A stretch of 64,000 bases of DNA from Salinicola salarius (lineage in GTDB: Bacteria > Pseudomonadota > Gammaproteobacteria > Pseudomonadales > Halomonadaceae): contig NZ_PZJT01000006.1 of NCBI RefSeq assembly GCF_003206135.1, forward strand, positions 284,354-348,353, given 5' to 3'. The position numbers and the translations under genes are program-made. The notes under the pieces were generated by a model that saw nothing but the letters and a program-made list of their open reading frames with translations, made no database searches and was not told the origin of the DNA. Below, piece by piece: positions 18,326-26,152 of the stretch. How positions within the stretch are numbered: position 1 is the stretch's first letter; each line of letters begins with the position of its first letter.

Positions 18326-18608
18326 CGACGACGGTTCCGTGATCGCCCTGTGGCGATCACGGTTGCGTCGCGCGATCCAGGGGTACGACGCGGTCCTGAG
18401 CTTGCCGCACCGGCGCGAAATCGCCCGGGAGCTTCAGGATGAGGAGGACCTCTTCATGCTGCTGTGCTTCTGCGACATGATGGGCATTCCCAATCCCGTC
18501 AGCGACATGACCCTGGAGCTCTACCCGCACATGCTCGACCGCTTCCACGAGTGGCACACACGCCAGGGCATGCCGCGTTCGCCCCTGGCGGGCTTCCGCT
18601 GCTGTTAG
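18312..18608 (+). CDS. Small protein ending in Cys-Cys, CstA partner ('cory-CC-star' type)
   Basis: The 98-residue soluble protein has four cysteines: a CxC at 52-54 (LLCFCDMMG) and a terminal pair at 97-98 directly before the stop. The body (about 15-85) is helical and contains MMGIPNPVSDMTLELYPHMLDRFHEWH. From memory, databases list such proteins as 'cory-CC-star', next to CstA-family genes; I could not check this. The Cys arrangement suggests metal or disulfide chemistry. It overlaps the transporter gene by 14 bp and precedes the ArsA-like gene by 43 bp, implying co-expression. Confidence 0.8.
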   Translation: MSHADDDGSVIALWRSRLRRAIQGYDAVLSLPHRREIARELQDEEDLFMLLCFCDMMGIPNPVSDMTLELYPHMLDRFHEWHTRQGMPRSPLAGFRCC

Positions 18609-18621
18609 CTGTTAGCCGTTA
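18601..18621. repeat. 7-bp tandem repeat, three copies, at a stop codon
   Basis: GCTGTTA, GCTGTTA and GCCGTTA follow one another and continue as GCTAG. The stop TAG of the CC-terminal protein lies inside the first junction. Confidence 0.7.
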
Positions 18622-18651
18622 GCTAGAAGCATGTCCAACGAGGAGTTTTCC

Positions 18652-19593
18652 ATGGCCAAGAGCATCTTCTTCGGCGGCAAGGGCGGTGTCGGCAAGACCA
18701 GCTGTGCCACCGCCTATGCGCTGAGCTGCGCGGAGGCCGGCTGGCGTACCTTGCTGGTCTCCACCGACCCGGCGCACAACCTGGCCGATCTGTTCGGACG
18801 CGCGCCGGGGCCGACGCCAACGCGCATGCAGGCCGATCTCGATGTCGTCGAACTCGACCCCGACCATGAAACGCAGCGCTACCTGGAGCAAGTGAAGGCC
18901 ACACTGCGACCTCTGGTCAGCGGCGAGCGTAGCGCGGCGGTGTTTCGCCAGCTCGACCTGGCACGACACGCTCCCGGCACCGAGGAAGCCGCCCTGTTCG
19001 ACGCCCTGGTCGGCCTGTTGCTGGATACCGGCGATAAGTACGATCGGCTGATCTTCGACACCGCGCCCGGCGGGCACACGGTACGCTTGCTGGCGCTCCC
19101 CGAGATCATGGGCGCCTGGGTGGAAGGGTTGATGCAACGCCGGCGCAAGGTGCGCAGCGACTACAAGGCGTGGCTCGGCGACGGCGAGGTCGTCGACGAT
19201 CCTATTCAGGAAACGCTGATGCGACGCCGCGGGCGCCTCGCCGCTGCCCGCGAGCACCTGACCTGCCCCGCGCATTCGGCGGTGATCCTGGTCGCCAATC
19301 CGGAACGCTTGCCGGCGCTGGAAACCGCACGCACCCGCGAGCTGCTGGAAAGCCATGGCCTGCACGTCGGCGCCGTGGTGATCAACAAGTGCCTGCCCGC
19401 CGAGGTCGACAGTCAATGGCTCGCCAACTGGCGCGAGGAGCAACGCCCCTGGATCGAACATCTCGAGGCGTCGTTCCCCGACCGCGAGCGCATACGCATC
19501 GACCACCAGCCCCATGCGCCCGCTTCCTGCGGCGACCTGGCGCCTCTCCAGGAGGCGCTGGGCGGGCTGGTCCCCTGGCATGCTCACGCCTGA
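18652..19593 (+). CDS. ArsA/Get3-like deviant Walker ATPase
   Basis: The 313-residue product starts at ATG 18652 (GAGGAG six bases upstream; an ATG at 18631 precedes the ribosome site). The deviant P-loop GGKGGVGKTS lies at 8-17 and VSTDPAHNLADLFG follows at about 41-54. The switch/ion-pair motif DTAPGGHTVRLL is near 138-149. These three define the ArsA/Get3 family, whose dimers couple ATP hydrolysis to oxyanion export or to delivery of membrane proteins. No arsenite genes are nearby and the CxxC of Get3 is absent. Its place after a transporter and a Cys-ended protein suggests a role in assembly or regulation of that transporter. That is inference. Confidence 0.85.
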   Translation: MAKSIFFGGKGGVGKTSCATAYALSCAEAGWRTLLVSTDPAHNLADLFGRAPGPTPTRMQADLDVVELDPDHETQRYLEQVKATLRPLVSGERSAAVFRQLDLARHAPGTEEAALFDALVGLLLDTGDKYDRLIFDTAPGGHTVRLLALPEIMGAWVEGLMQRRRKVRSDYKAWLGDGEVVDDPIQETLMRRRGRLAAAREHLTCPAHSAVILVANPERLPALETARTRELLESHGLHVGAVVINKCLPAEVDSQWLANWREEQRPWIEHLEASFPDRERIRIDHQPHAPASCGDLAPLQEALGGLVPWHAHA

Positions 19594-19619
19594 AAGACAG
19601 GCCGCTAGCGTCGATCCAT

Positions 19620-20594
19620 CTACCGTGCGCCGACCACGCTGTAGACCAGCCATGCGGTGTAGGCCACGAAACTGGCAAGCAGCAGAGCGCCCTCCAGACG
19701 ATTGATCCGCCCCTGCCCCTTGATCCCGATGCCGAATACCAGCAGAGCCAGGGTCAGCGCGGCCATCACGGGCCAGTCCCGAACCAGCACTTCCGGATCG
19801 ACGCCGATGGGCTGAATCAGGCCGGCCAGCCCGACCACCGCCAGCGTATTGAACAGGTTGGATCCGACCACGTTGCCAATGACCAGATCGTGCTCGTTCT
19901 TGCGCACCGCGCTGATGGAAGAGGCAAGCTCCGGCAACGACGTGCCGATGGCGACCACGGTCAGGCCGATGACCAGATCGCTGACGCCGAACGCCTCGGC
20001 GATCGATACCGCGCCCCACACCAGAAAACGCGAACTGATGATCAGCAGTACCAGCCCGACCAGCGTCCAGGTCACGCTGCGCTTGAGCGACATGTTCTGC
20101 CCTGCGGTATCGGCCTCGACGTCGGTCTGCAAGGTATCTGTCCCCGGGCGGCGCGAGCGCCAGATGCTGTAGCCCAGGAAGCCGCCCAGCAGCAACAGCA
20201 GGATAACGGCATCGATGCGTGAGATCACGCCATCGAAGAGACACCAGAGCGAAATCAACGTCATCACGCCGAGCACCGGCAGCTCCTGGCGAATGACCTG
20301 GGAATGCACGGTCAATGGGCTGATCAACGCCACCAGCCCCGCGATCAGGGCGATGTTGGTGATGTTGGAACCATAGGCATTACCCAGGGCCAGGCCGGGG
20401 TTCCCCTGGACAGCCGCCAGCGCCGAGACCATCAGTTCGGGCGCGGAGGTGCCGAAGCCGATCACCACCATGCCAATCAACAGCGGCGGCAGCCCGAGAT
20501 GACGAGCGGTGGCAGCCGCCCCATCCACGAAGCGATCCGCGCTCCATACCAGTACGACAAGACCGGCCACAATGGCCCCAAGCGCCATCCACAC
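19620..20594 (-). CDS. Calcium/sodium antiporter (YrbG type)
   Basis: The 324-residue product has two inverted five-helix halves, each with the alpha-repeat signature: GFGTSAPELMVSALAA near 46-61 and AIGTSLPELASSISAV near 215-230. A cytoplasmic linker with charged and Thr-rich residues joins them. Members exchange Ca2+ for Na+ or H+ across the inner membrane. The GTG at 20594 has GGGGGAG six bases upstream; an ATG two codons later is too far from it. It is convergent with the ArsA-like gene (26 bp gap). Confidence 0.88.
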   Translation of the reverse strand: MWMALGAIVAGLVVLVWSADRFVDGAAATARHLGLPPLLIGMVVIGFGTSAPELMVSALAAVQGNPGLALGNAYGSNITNIALIAGLVALISPLTVHSQVIRQELPVLGVMTLISLWCLFDGVISRIDAVILLLLLGGFLGYSIWRSRRPGTDTLQTDVEADTAGQNMSLKRSVTWTLVGLVLLIISSRFLVWGAVSIAEAFGVSDLVIGLTVVAIGTSLPELASSISAVRKNEHDLVIGNVVGSNLFNTLAVVGLAGLIQPIGVDPEVLVRDWPVMAALTLALLVFGIGIKGQGRINRLEGALLLASFVAYTAWLVYSVVGAR

Positions 20595-20929
20595 GTCGAG
20601 CTCCCCCTTTGACTATCAGTCGTCTTTATCAGTCGTCTCTATCAGACCCGGTCGACCTGACGGCCGAGCCTGTTCGTTTTGGTGCGTTCATCGCTTGGCG
20701 TCACCCCGCCGATTCGCGGACGAACGAGCCAACGTTCGATTTTCTCGCCTCCTATTCTGCCGGACAAACACGGCAGAGAAACGAAATGCTGGTGATTGTA
20801 CTTCTTCGGCAAAGCCCTCATCACCTACTATAGTGTCCAAACGATTGAACTATCGGGTATTTTTTGGCGACGGCATTGCCGTCGAAACGGCCGCCGATAA
20901 ACATGCATGCGCGTATGTATTCGAGTAAG
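20595..20929. other. 335-bp divergent intergenic region
   Basis: It separates the antiporter (minus) from pqiA (plus). The only clear structure is the 13-bp tandem repeat at 20614-20645. An upstream in-frame TTG (20864) for pqiA has no ribosome site. I see no gene and no confident promoter. Confidence 0.4.
20614..20645. repeat. 13-bp tandem repeat, two copies plus a partial third
   Basis: TATCAGTCGTCTT, TATCAGTCGTCTC and TATCAG follow head to tail, just upstream of the antiporter ribosome-binding site. Confidence 0.8.
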
Positions 20930-22354
20930 ATGGCCGTTTACGCAGCGCGACGCTTCCTCAATTCTGCTTCCGTGTTAGGTACTGCTTTGGCATCAGGCAT
21001 CAACGACAACGGCACCGAAAAGGCGACTTTCCTGACGCCCCGGCGTACACGACGCCGTCTTCGCGCTTGTCACGAATGTGACTTGCTGGTCGCGTTGCCG
21101 CCGTTGCAACCCGGCCAGCGAGCCAGTTGCCCGCGCTGTGACCATACCTTGAGCCATCGCCATTTTCGTCCGGCCGAACGCAGCCTCGCGTTTGCCATCA
21201 GCGCCTTGATCGCGCTCGTGGCCGCGCTCTGCTTTCCATTCATCAGTTTCGAGGCACGCGGCGTCAGCAACGCCATCCAGCTCACCGACACCTCGGCAAG
21301 CCTGGTATCGTTGCACGAACCGTTCGTCGGCATTCTCGTACTGCTGACCATCGTCGTGCTGCCTGCCTTCTATCTGCTCGCCGTCATCTGGCTGCATCTC
21401 GGCTTGCTGCAACGTCGGCCGCTCCCGCGTAGCCACCGCATCGCGCGCGCGCTTTCGCACCTGGGGCCGTGGATGATGGCCGATGTCTTCGTGATCGGCA
21501 CGCTGGTCAGCCTGATCAAGATCGCCGGCATGGCGTCAATCGATCTAGGACTGTCGTTCTGGTCATTCTGTGTCTACGCCCTTCTGCTGCTGCTGACCGC
21601 TCGCTCGATCGACACCGATTGGATGTGGTTTTCGCTGGCTGGAGAGCCGCTGGCGCCGGAGGGCTGTCGCCCCGGCCAGTCGGCGGCCGAGCAGGATCTC
21701 ACCGGCTGCCCGACCTGCGGGCTGGTCACCCGGCTCAGCCACTTCGGCCGTGGCCGCTGTGCACGTTGTGGCGAGCCGTTGCGGTTTCGGAGCCCGCACA
21801 GCCTGCAGAAGACCTGGGCCCTGCTGATTGCGGCAACGCTGTGTTATATCCCGGCCAATCTCTATCCGATCATGACCACGACGTCGCTAGGCGACTCGAC
21901 TCCCTCGACCATCATCGGCGGCGTGCTGATCTTTCTCGGCCATGGCGACTGGCCCATTGCCCTGATCATCTTTACCGCCAGCGTGGTGGTGCCGATCGGC
22001 AAGGTGTTCGCGCTGGCCTGGCTTTGTGTCACGGTCCGGCGCAGCGGGGAATCCCGCTTCAAGCACAAGCGCCAGACGCTCTACCGCATCACCGAGCTGA
22101 TCGGCCGCTGGTCGATGATCGATGTCTTCGTGGTCGCCATTCTGGTCTCGCTGGTACACGCCGGATCACTGCTGTCGATCACGCCCGGGCCCGCGGCGCT
22201 GGCCTTTTCCGCCGTGGTCATCCTTACCATGCTGGCCGCCATCAGTTTCGATCCGCGTCTGATCTGGGACGCGCGCAACATGCAGCCTCCCATGCCGGCC
22301 GCGCTCAAGCGGCAATCTCCCTATTCGCCTGTCAAGGAAGTCGACGATGCCTGA
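20930..22354 (+). CDS. pqiA: Paraquat-inducible protein A, membrane component of an MCE system
   Basis: The product is about 474 residues, made of two similar modules. Each has a zinc-ribbon-like CxxC pair set (CHECDLLVALPPL with CPRC; CPTCGLVTRLS with CARCGE) followed by four membrane helices. E. coli PqiA has the same layout. The homologous part begins about 45 residues in. The ATG at 20930 is chosen because it is the nearest start with some purine-rich upstream sequence; the true N-terminus is uncertain. It overlaps pqiB by 8 bp. With PqiB and PqiC it forms a bridge for lipid movement between the membranes. Confidence 0.88.
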   Translation: MAVYAARRFLNSASVLGTALASGINDNGTEKATFLTPRRTRRRLRACHECDLLVALPPLQPGQRASCPRCDHTLSHRHFRPAERSLAFAISALIALVAALCFPFISFEARGVSNAIQLTDTSASLVSLHEPFVGILVLLTIVVLPAFYLLAVIWLHLGLLQRRPLPRSHRIARALSHLGPWMMADVFVIGTLVSLIKIAGMASIDLGLSFWSFCVYALLLLLTARSIDTDWMWFSLAGEPLAPEGCRPGQSAAEQDLTGCPTCGLVTRLSHFGRGRCARCGEPLRFRSPHSLQKTWALLIAATLCYIPANLYPIMTTTSLGDSTPSTIIGGVLIFLGHGDWPIALIIFTASVVVPIGKVFALAWLCVTVRRSGESRFKHKRQTLYRITELIGRWSMIDVFVVAILVSLVHAGSLLSITPGPAALAFSAVVILTMLAAISFDPRLIWDARNMQPPMPAALKRQSPYSPVKEVDDA

Positions 22355-23999
22355 TTCGATGCAACGCGCCAAACGGGTGTCGCAGTCGCGGCTCTCCCCG
22401 ATCTGGATAGTGCCGCTGCTGGCCGCCCTGATTGGCGCCTGGATGGTCTGGGACAACTTCTCCAGCCGCGGGCCGCTGATCACCTTGAACATGAAGAATG
22501 CCGAGGGCATCGAGGCCGGCAAGACACAGATCAAGACGCGCAATGTCCAGGTCGGACACGTGGAGGCCGTGCGGCTGTCGGATGATCTGTCGCATACCGT
22601 CATCACTGCGCGCATGTCCAACGATGCGGCACGCATGCTCAACAGCGATGCGCGCTTCTGGGTGGTCAAGCCGCGTATCGGGCGCGAAGGCATCAGCGGT
22701 CTGAACACCGTGCTTTCAGGGGCGTACATCCAGCTCGCGCCGGGCAAGAGCGAAGAATCCCAGGACAGCTTCGACGTTCTCGAACAGCCGCCGGTCGCGC
22801 CGCCCGACGCCCCGGGCCTACGCATCAATCTGGTGAGTCAGGTGGGCAACTCGCTCAGCGCCGGGGATCCCATCACCTATCAGGGTTATACCGTCGGTCG
22901 CGTCGAGAGTACCGATTTCGATCCCGACAAGCGGGAAATGCGCCACCGTCTCTTCATCCAGGCCCCCTACGACAGTCTGGTCACCGATACCACGCGGTTC
23001 TGGAGCTCTTCGGGTATCGATGTGCAGCTGGACTCCGAAGGGGTCAACGTCAATCTGGACTCCTTCGAGACACTGATCAGCGGTGGCGTGACCTTTGGCG
23101 TGCCGGAAGACATCACGCGTGGCAATCCCGCCAAGCAGGATGCGACCTATACGCTCTACAACAGCGAAGAGAGCGCGCGCGAAGGCACTTACGATCAGTA
23201 CATCGAATACGTGCTGCTGGTCGACGATACCGTTCGTGGGCTCAGCCGCGGCGCGCCCGTCGAATATCGTGGTGTCCGGGTGGGTACCGTGGTCAGTGTT
23301 CCCTGGCACTTCACCGCGCCCCAACCCGATTCGTTGACCCAGTTCGCGATTCCGGTATTGGTTCGTATCGAACCGCAGCGCCTGGAAAGCAACGAGGATA
23401 TCAATACGGATATCGACGACCAGGAGGTTCGGAACCGCTTCGAGACCATGTTCAAGGAATATGGCCTGCGAGCCACGCTCAAGGCGGGCAACCTGCTGAC
23501 GGGCGCGCTGTTCGTCGATCTCAACTTCAGCGACGACGCGCCTCCCTACGAGGCGATGACGTTCGACGGCAAGCCGGTGTTCCCGACCATTTCCGGCGGC
23601 TTCGCGCAGATCGAGCAGAAGGTTTCCAACCTGCTCGACAAGCTCAACGAACTGCAGGTCGAACCGATTCTCGATCGCCTGGACGAGACCATGCAGACCT
23701 CCCAGCAGACGCTCGAACAGGTGCGCCAGATCGCCGAGTCGGTCAATTCCATCGTCTCCGACCCCGCGACTCAGCAGTTGCCGGGCAACCTCAATGACAC
23801 GTTGCAGGAACTGCAGAACACGCTGAATGGGTTCTCTGCCGGTTCTTCGGGGTATCGTCAATTGAATGACACGCTCAAGCAGCTGGAGATGCTGACGCGG
23901 GATCTGCAGCCAGTCGCCAAGACCTTGAGCGAAAAACCCAACGCGCTGATTTTCGACCGTGAAGTTAAAACCGATCCCGTGCCGAGGGCTCCCCAATGA
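22347..23999 (+). CDS. pqiB: MCE-domain intermembrane transport protein PqiB
   Basis: The 550-residue product has one N-terminal membrane anchor (about 18-35, IWIVPLLAALIGAWMVW), then three MCE domains (about 45-135, 160-250, 285-390), then a long helical C-terminus (about 415-530: LLDKLNELQVEPILDRLDE). Three MCE domains distinguish PqiB from the seven-domain LetB/YebT. In E. coli it forms a hexameric periplasmic needle that carries lipids. The start overlaps pqiA, and the stop overlaps pqiC as ATGATGA, so the three are translationally coupled. Confidence 0.92.
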   Translation: MPDSMQRAKRVSQSRLSPIWIVPLLAALIGAWMVWDNFSSRGPLITLNMKNAEGIEAGKTQIKTRNVQVGHVEAVRLSDDLSHTVITARMSNDAARMLNSDARFWVVKPRIGREGISGLNTVLSGAYIQLAPGKSEESQDSFDVLEQPPVAPPDAPGLRINLVSQVGNSLSAGDPITYQGYTVGRVESTDFDPDKREMRHRLFIQAPYDSLVTDTTRFWSSSGIDVQLDSEGVNVNLDSFETLISGGVTFGVPEDITRGNPAKQDATYTLYNSEESAREGTYDQYIEYVLLVDDTVRGLSRGAPVEYRGVRVGTVVSVPWHFTAPQPDSLTQFAIPVLVRIEPQRLESNEDINTDIDDQEVRNRFETMFKEYGLRATLKAGNLLTGALFVDLNFSDDAPPYEAMTFDGKPVFPTISGGFAQIEQKVSNLLDKLNELQVEPILDRLDETMQTSQQTLEQVRQIAESVNSIVSDPATQQLPGNLNDTLQELQNTLNGFSAGSSGYRQLNDTLKQLEMLTRDLQPVAKTLSEKPNALIFDREVKTDPVPRAPQ

Positions 24000-24625
24000 T
24001 GAAGTCGTCCCTGCCCCGTTGGCGCCGAGTTGGCGCCACCGTCCTGCTGGCGATCGCCGCCGCGGCGCTTGCCGGCTGCGCCTCCCAGTCGACGCCGACC
24101 AACCGGTATACCCTGCCGAAGGCCGACAGTCCGCAGCAGGCGAGCGAACCTTCTCCGCAAGCGGCCACGCTGGCGGTCGGTCCTGTCGAGGTGGCCAGCT
24201 ACCTCGACCAGGAAGGGATCGTCATGCAGACCAGCGATATCGAACTCAACGCGGCCAACCAGAACCTGTGGGCCGAGTCGCTGGGGCAGCAATTGACACG
24301 CCGTCTGCGGCAATCGCTGGCAGCGGATTTGCCGAATGTCGTGGTGCTGAACACCAGTCGCAGCGAAGCGAGCGCGCAACGACTGACGCTCAGTGTCGAC
24401 CAGTTCCAGGGTCGCTATGACGGCCAGGCTGTGGCATCGGGGGAATGGCAGCTCCACGAGGGCAACGACCTGGTGGCACAGCGCCACTTCGCGGTCACGC
24501 AACCCTTGAGCGACGACGGCTATCCTGCCCTGGTGCGCACTCTCGGTGCCGTGTGGGACGACGTGGCGCGTCAGATCGCCGACGATATCCGCGCTGTCTC
24601 GACAACGTCGCCCGTCGCCGATTGA
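23996..24625 (+). CDS. pqiC: PqiC outer-membrane lipoprotein of the MCE system
   Basis: The 209-residue product has a lipoprotein signal peptide ending in the lipobox LAGC (Cys at about residue 29). The mature part fits the DUF330/ABC auxiliary lipoprotein fold, with TLAVGPVEVASYLDQEGIV, a LWAESLGQQLTRRL helix and RLTLSVDQFQG. PqiC docks the PqiB needle at the outer membrane. Last gene of the operon. Confidence 0.88.
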   Translation: MMKSSLPRWRRVGATVLLAIAAAALAGCASQSTPTNRYTLPKADSPQQASEPSPQAATLAVGPVEVASYLDQEGIVMQTSDIELNAANQNLWAESLGQQLTRRLRQSLAADLPNVVVLNTSRSEASAQRLTLSVDQFQGRYDGQAVASGEWQLHEGNDLVAQRHFAVTQPLSDDGYPALVRTLGAVWDDVARQIADDIRAVSTTSPVAD

Positions 24626-24667
24626 GCAACGCCAACGTCAAAGCGCCTATCGAACCTGCATGGCAAC

Positions 24668-24691
24668 GTAGTCAGACATGTAGTCAGACAA
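24668..24691. repeat. 12-bp tandem duplication
   Basis: GTAGTCAGACAT and GTAGTCAGACAA are adjacent in the convergent gap between pqiC and fliA. Confidence 0.75.
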
Positions 24692-24756
24692 AGTCTGCCA
24701 TGCCGGGCTCGATAGACGCTCGGGAGCCGCCGGGTGTTTCTGGCGTGGGCAGAGAG

Positions 24757-24772
24757 CCCGATCTCGATCGGG
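24757..24772. terminator. Hairpin between convergent pqiC and fliA
   Basis: CCCGAT-CTCG-ATCGGG forms six perfect pairs and is flanked by further complementary GGC/GCC bases, but has no T run on either side. A bidirectional terminator is plausible by position only. Confidence 0.3.
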
Positions 24773-24785
24773 AGCCCAGAGGATG

Positions 24786-24811
24786 AGTGATTCAGGCGAT
24801 CAGTGATTCAG
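24786..24811. repeat. 16-bp tandem duplication covering the fliA stop codon
   Basis: AGTGATTCAG occurs at 24786-24795 and again at 24802-24811. Read on the minus strand, the copy inside fliA encodes its last residues and the stop, and the second copy repeats that end just downstream. Confidence 0.75.
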
Positions 24812-25498
24812 ACGGCTGCGCAGACGCGCTACCGCCTGGCTGTGCAACTGGCAGACGCGGGATTCGCTGACGCCGAGCACGGCACCGATTTCCTTCAGGT
24901 TGAGCTCTTCCTGGTAATAGAGCCCCAGCAACAGCTTTTCTCGCTCCGGCAAGGCATCGATCGCCGCCATCACGTTGGTACGGTTGTCCGCATCGAGCAG
25001 TGCCTCCAGCGGCGATGGCAGACTGCCTTCCGCGACCGTGGCGACGCCATTTTCGGTGTCGCTCTCGTCGTACGTCAGCAGAAAGCCATTATTGGCATCG
25101 ATCAGCAATTGATGATAGTCGTCCCGGGATATGCCCATCTCCTGGGCGATCTCGCGTTCGTCCGGCGCCCGTCCCAACTGCTGCTCCAGCCGGCGCACGG
25201 CCTGATCCAGTGCCCGGGCGTTTCGCCGCACGCTGCGCGGCATCCAGTCACGACTACGGAGCTCATCGATCATCGCGCCGCGAATGCGCTGGTTGGCATA
25301 AGTCGAGAAGCTCGCGCCGTGCGAATTGTCATAGCGCCCCATGGCGTCCAGCAGACCGAGCATGCCGGCTTGAACGAGATCATCGAGTTCCACGCTGGCG
25401 GGTAGGCGCACCTGGAGGGAGAGCGCGTGGCGTCTCACCATCGGCATGTACTGCTCAATCAATGCATGCTGATCGATTTTGCCCTGTGCGGTATACAT
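24800..25498 (-). CDS. fliA: Flagellar sigma factor FliA (sigma-28)
   Basis: The 232-residue product contains region 2 (RLPASVELDDLVQAGMLGLL, GASFSTYANQRIRGAM), the highly conserved DELRSRDWMPRSVRRNAR of region 3, and region 4 with LPEREKLLLGLYYQEELNLKEIG and VSESRVCQLHSQA. It directs transcription of late flagellar and chemotaxis genes. ATG 25498 has GAGG seven bases upstream; a longer frame to 25540 lacks one. Placement after flhE differs from enterics, where fliA is far away. No flgM is seen in the window. Confidence 0.95.
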   Translation of the reverse strand: MYTAQGKIDQHALIEQYMPMVRRHALSLQVRLPASVELDDLVQAGMLGLLDAMGRYDNSHGASFSTYANQRIRGAMIDELRSRDWMPRSVRRNARALDQAVRRLEQQLGRAPDEREIAQEMGISRDDYHQLLIDANNGFLLTYDESDTENGVATVAEGSLPSPLEALLDADNRTNVMAAIDALPEREKLLLGLYYQEELNLKEIGAVLGVSESRVCQLHSQAVARLRSRLNH

Positions 25499-25627
25499 CG
25501 AATGGCCTCGTGCAAAACACCTTACGGTCATGGGACGCATGACCTATACCCCATTATGCCTCGCGGCCGCCGAGCCAAGACGGCAAACTGCCAGTTTTCC
25601 AGCGGCTATTTCGGCTGTTTGTCAGCG

Positions 25628-26152
25628 TCACTGACGGTAGTCGACGATCAGTTGGCCGCTGGAGATTACCCGGTTGCCATTGGCATGCTCTCCCGGTGGC
25701 AACAGGAAGCGCAGCCGGAATGGAAGGGACGCGGCTCGCCCCGCAAAGCGCTGCGTTTCCCCCCGCGCTCGAACCAGCGGTAGACAGAGCTGTCCATGGC
25801 AGAGCCAGGTCTTTAATGTCGGCGCTGGCGTATCGGTCTGGAAAACCCAGCGAACGTTCGCGATCTCGCCCTGTTCCGCTGACGGCGGCAGCGTGATCGG
25901 CGCACTTTCCAGGGGGCGCTCCGACACGACGATCGTCTGGCGCGGCAGTTGGCCTATCCAAGTGCTCTGGGCCGCCGAAACTGGCGCGATCGCTCCCATG
26001 AAGACCATCACCCCGGTGGCGATCGCACCGACTAGCATGCAGGTGGCCTTTGAGCGCGCGCTCGGCGCCAGGGAAAACGCTCTTGATAAAGACGACGCCC
26101 GCGGCATCGCGGACAAGGCTCCCGTTCTCACCGACCGGAGATCGACAGTCAT
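25628..26152 (-). CDS. flhE: Flagellar protein FlhE
   Basis: The 174-residue product has a long basic N-terminal extension (1-33), a hydrophobic segment at about 38-60 ending VSAAQS that fits a signal peptide, and a beta-rich periplasmic domain. It matches E. coli FlhE in the paired cysteines of LKTWLCHGQLCLPL and the ending GQLIVDYRQ. FlhE acts in the periplasm at the export gate, where it has been linked to preventing proton leakage. The start overlaps the flhA stop (ATGA). The signal may really begin at an internal Met (16 or 39); the exact start is unclear. Confidence 0.82.
   Translation of the reverse strand: MTVDLRSVRTGALSAMPRASSLSRAFSLAPSARSKATCMLVGAIATGVMVFMGAIAPVSAAQSTWIGQLPRQTIVVSERPLESAPITLPPSAEQGEIANVRWVFQTDTPAPTLKTWLCHGQLCLPLVRARGETQRFAGRAASLPFRLRFLLPPGEHANGNRVISSGQLIVDYRQ

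Noticed and set aside
18619..20244. 541-codon minus-strand frame over the ArsA-like gene and antiporter
   Set aside because: It re-reads two well-supported genes out of frame and has no ribosome site or motif.
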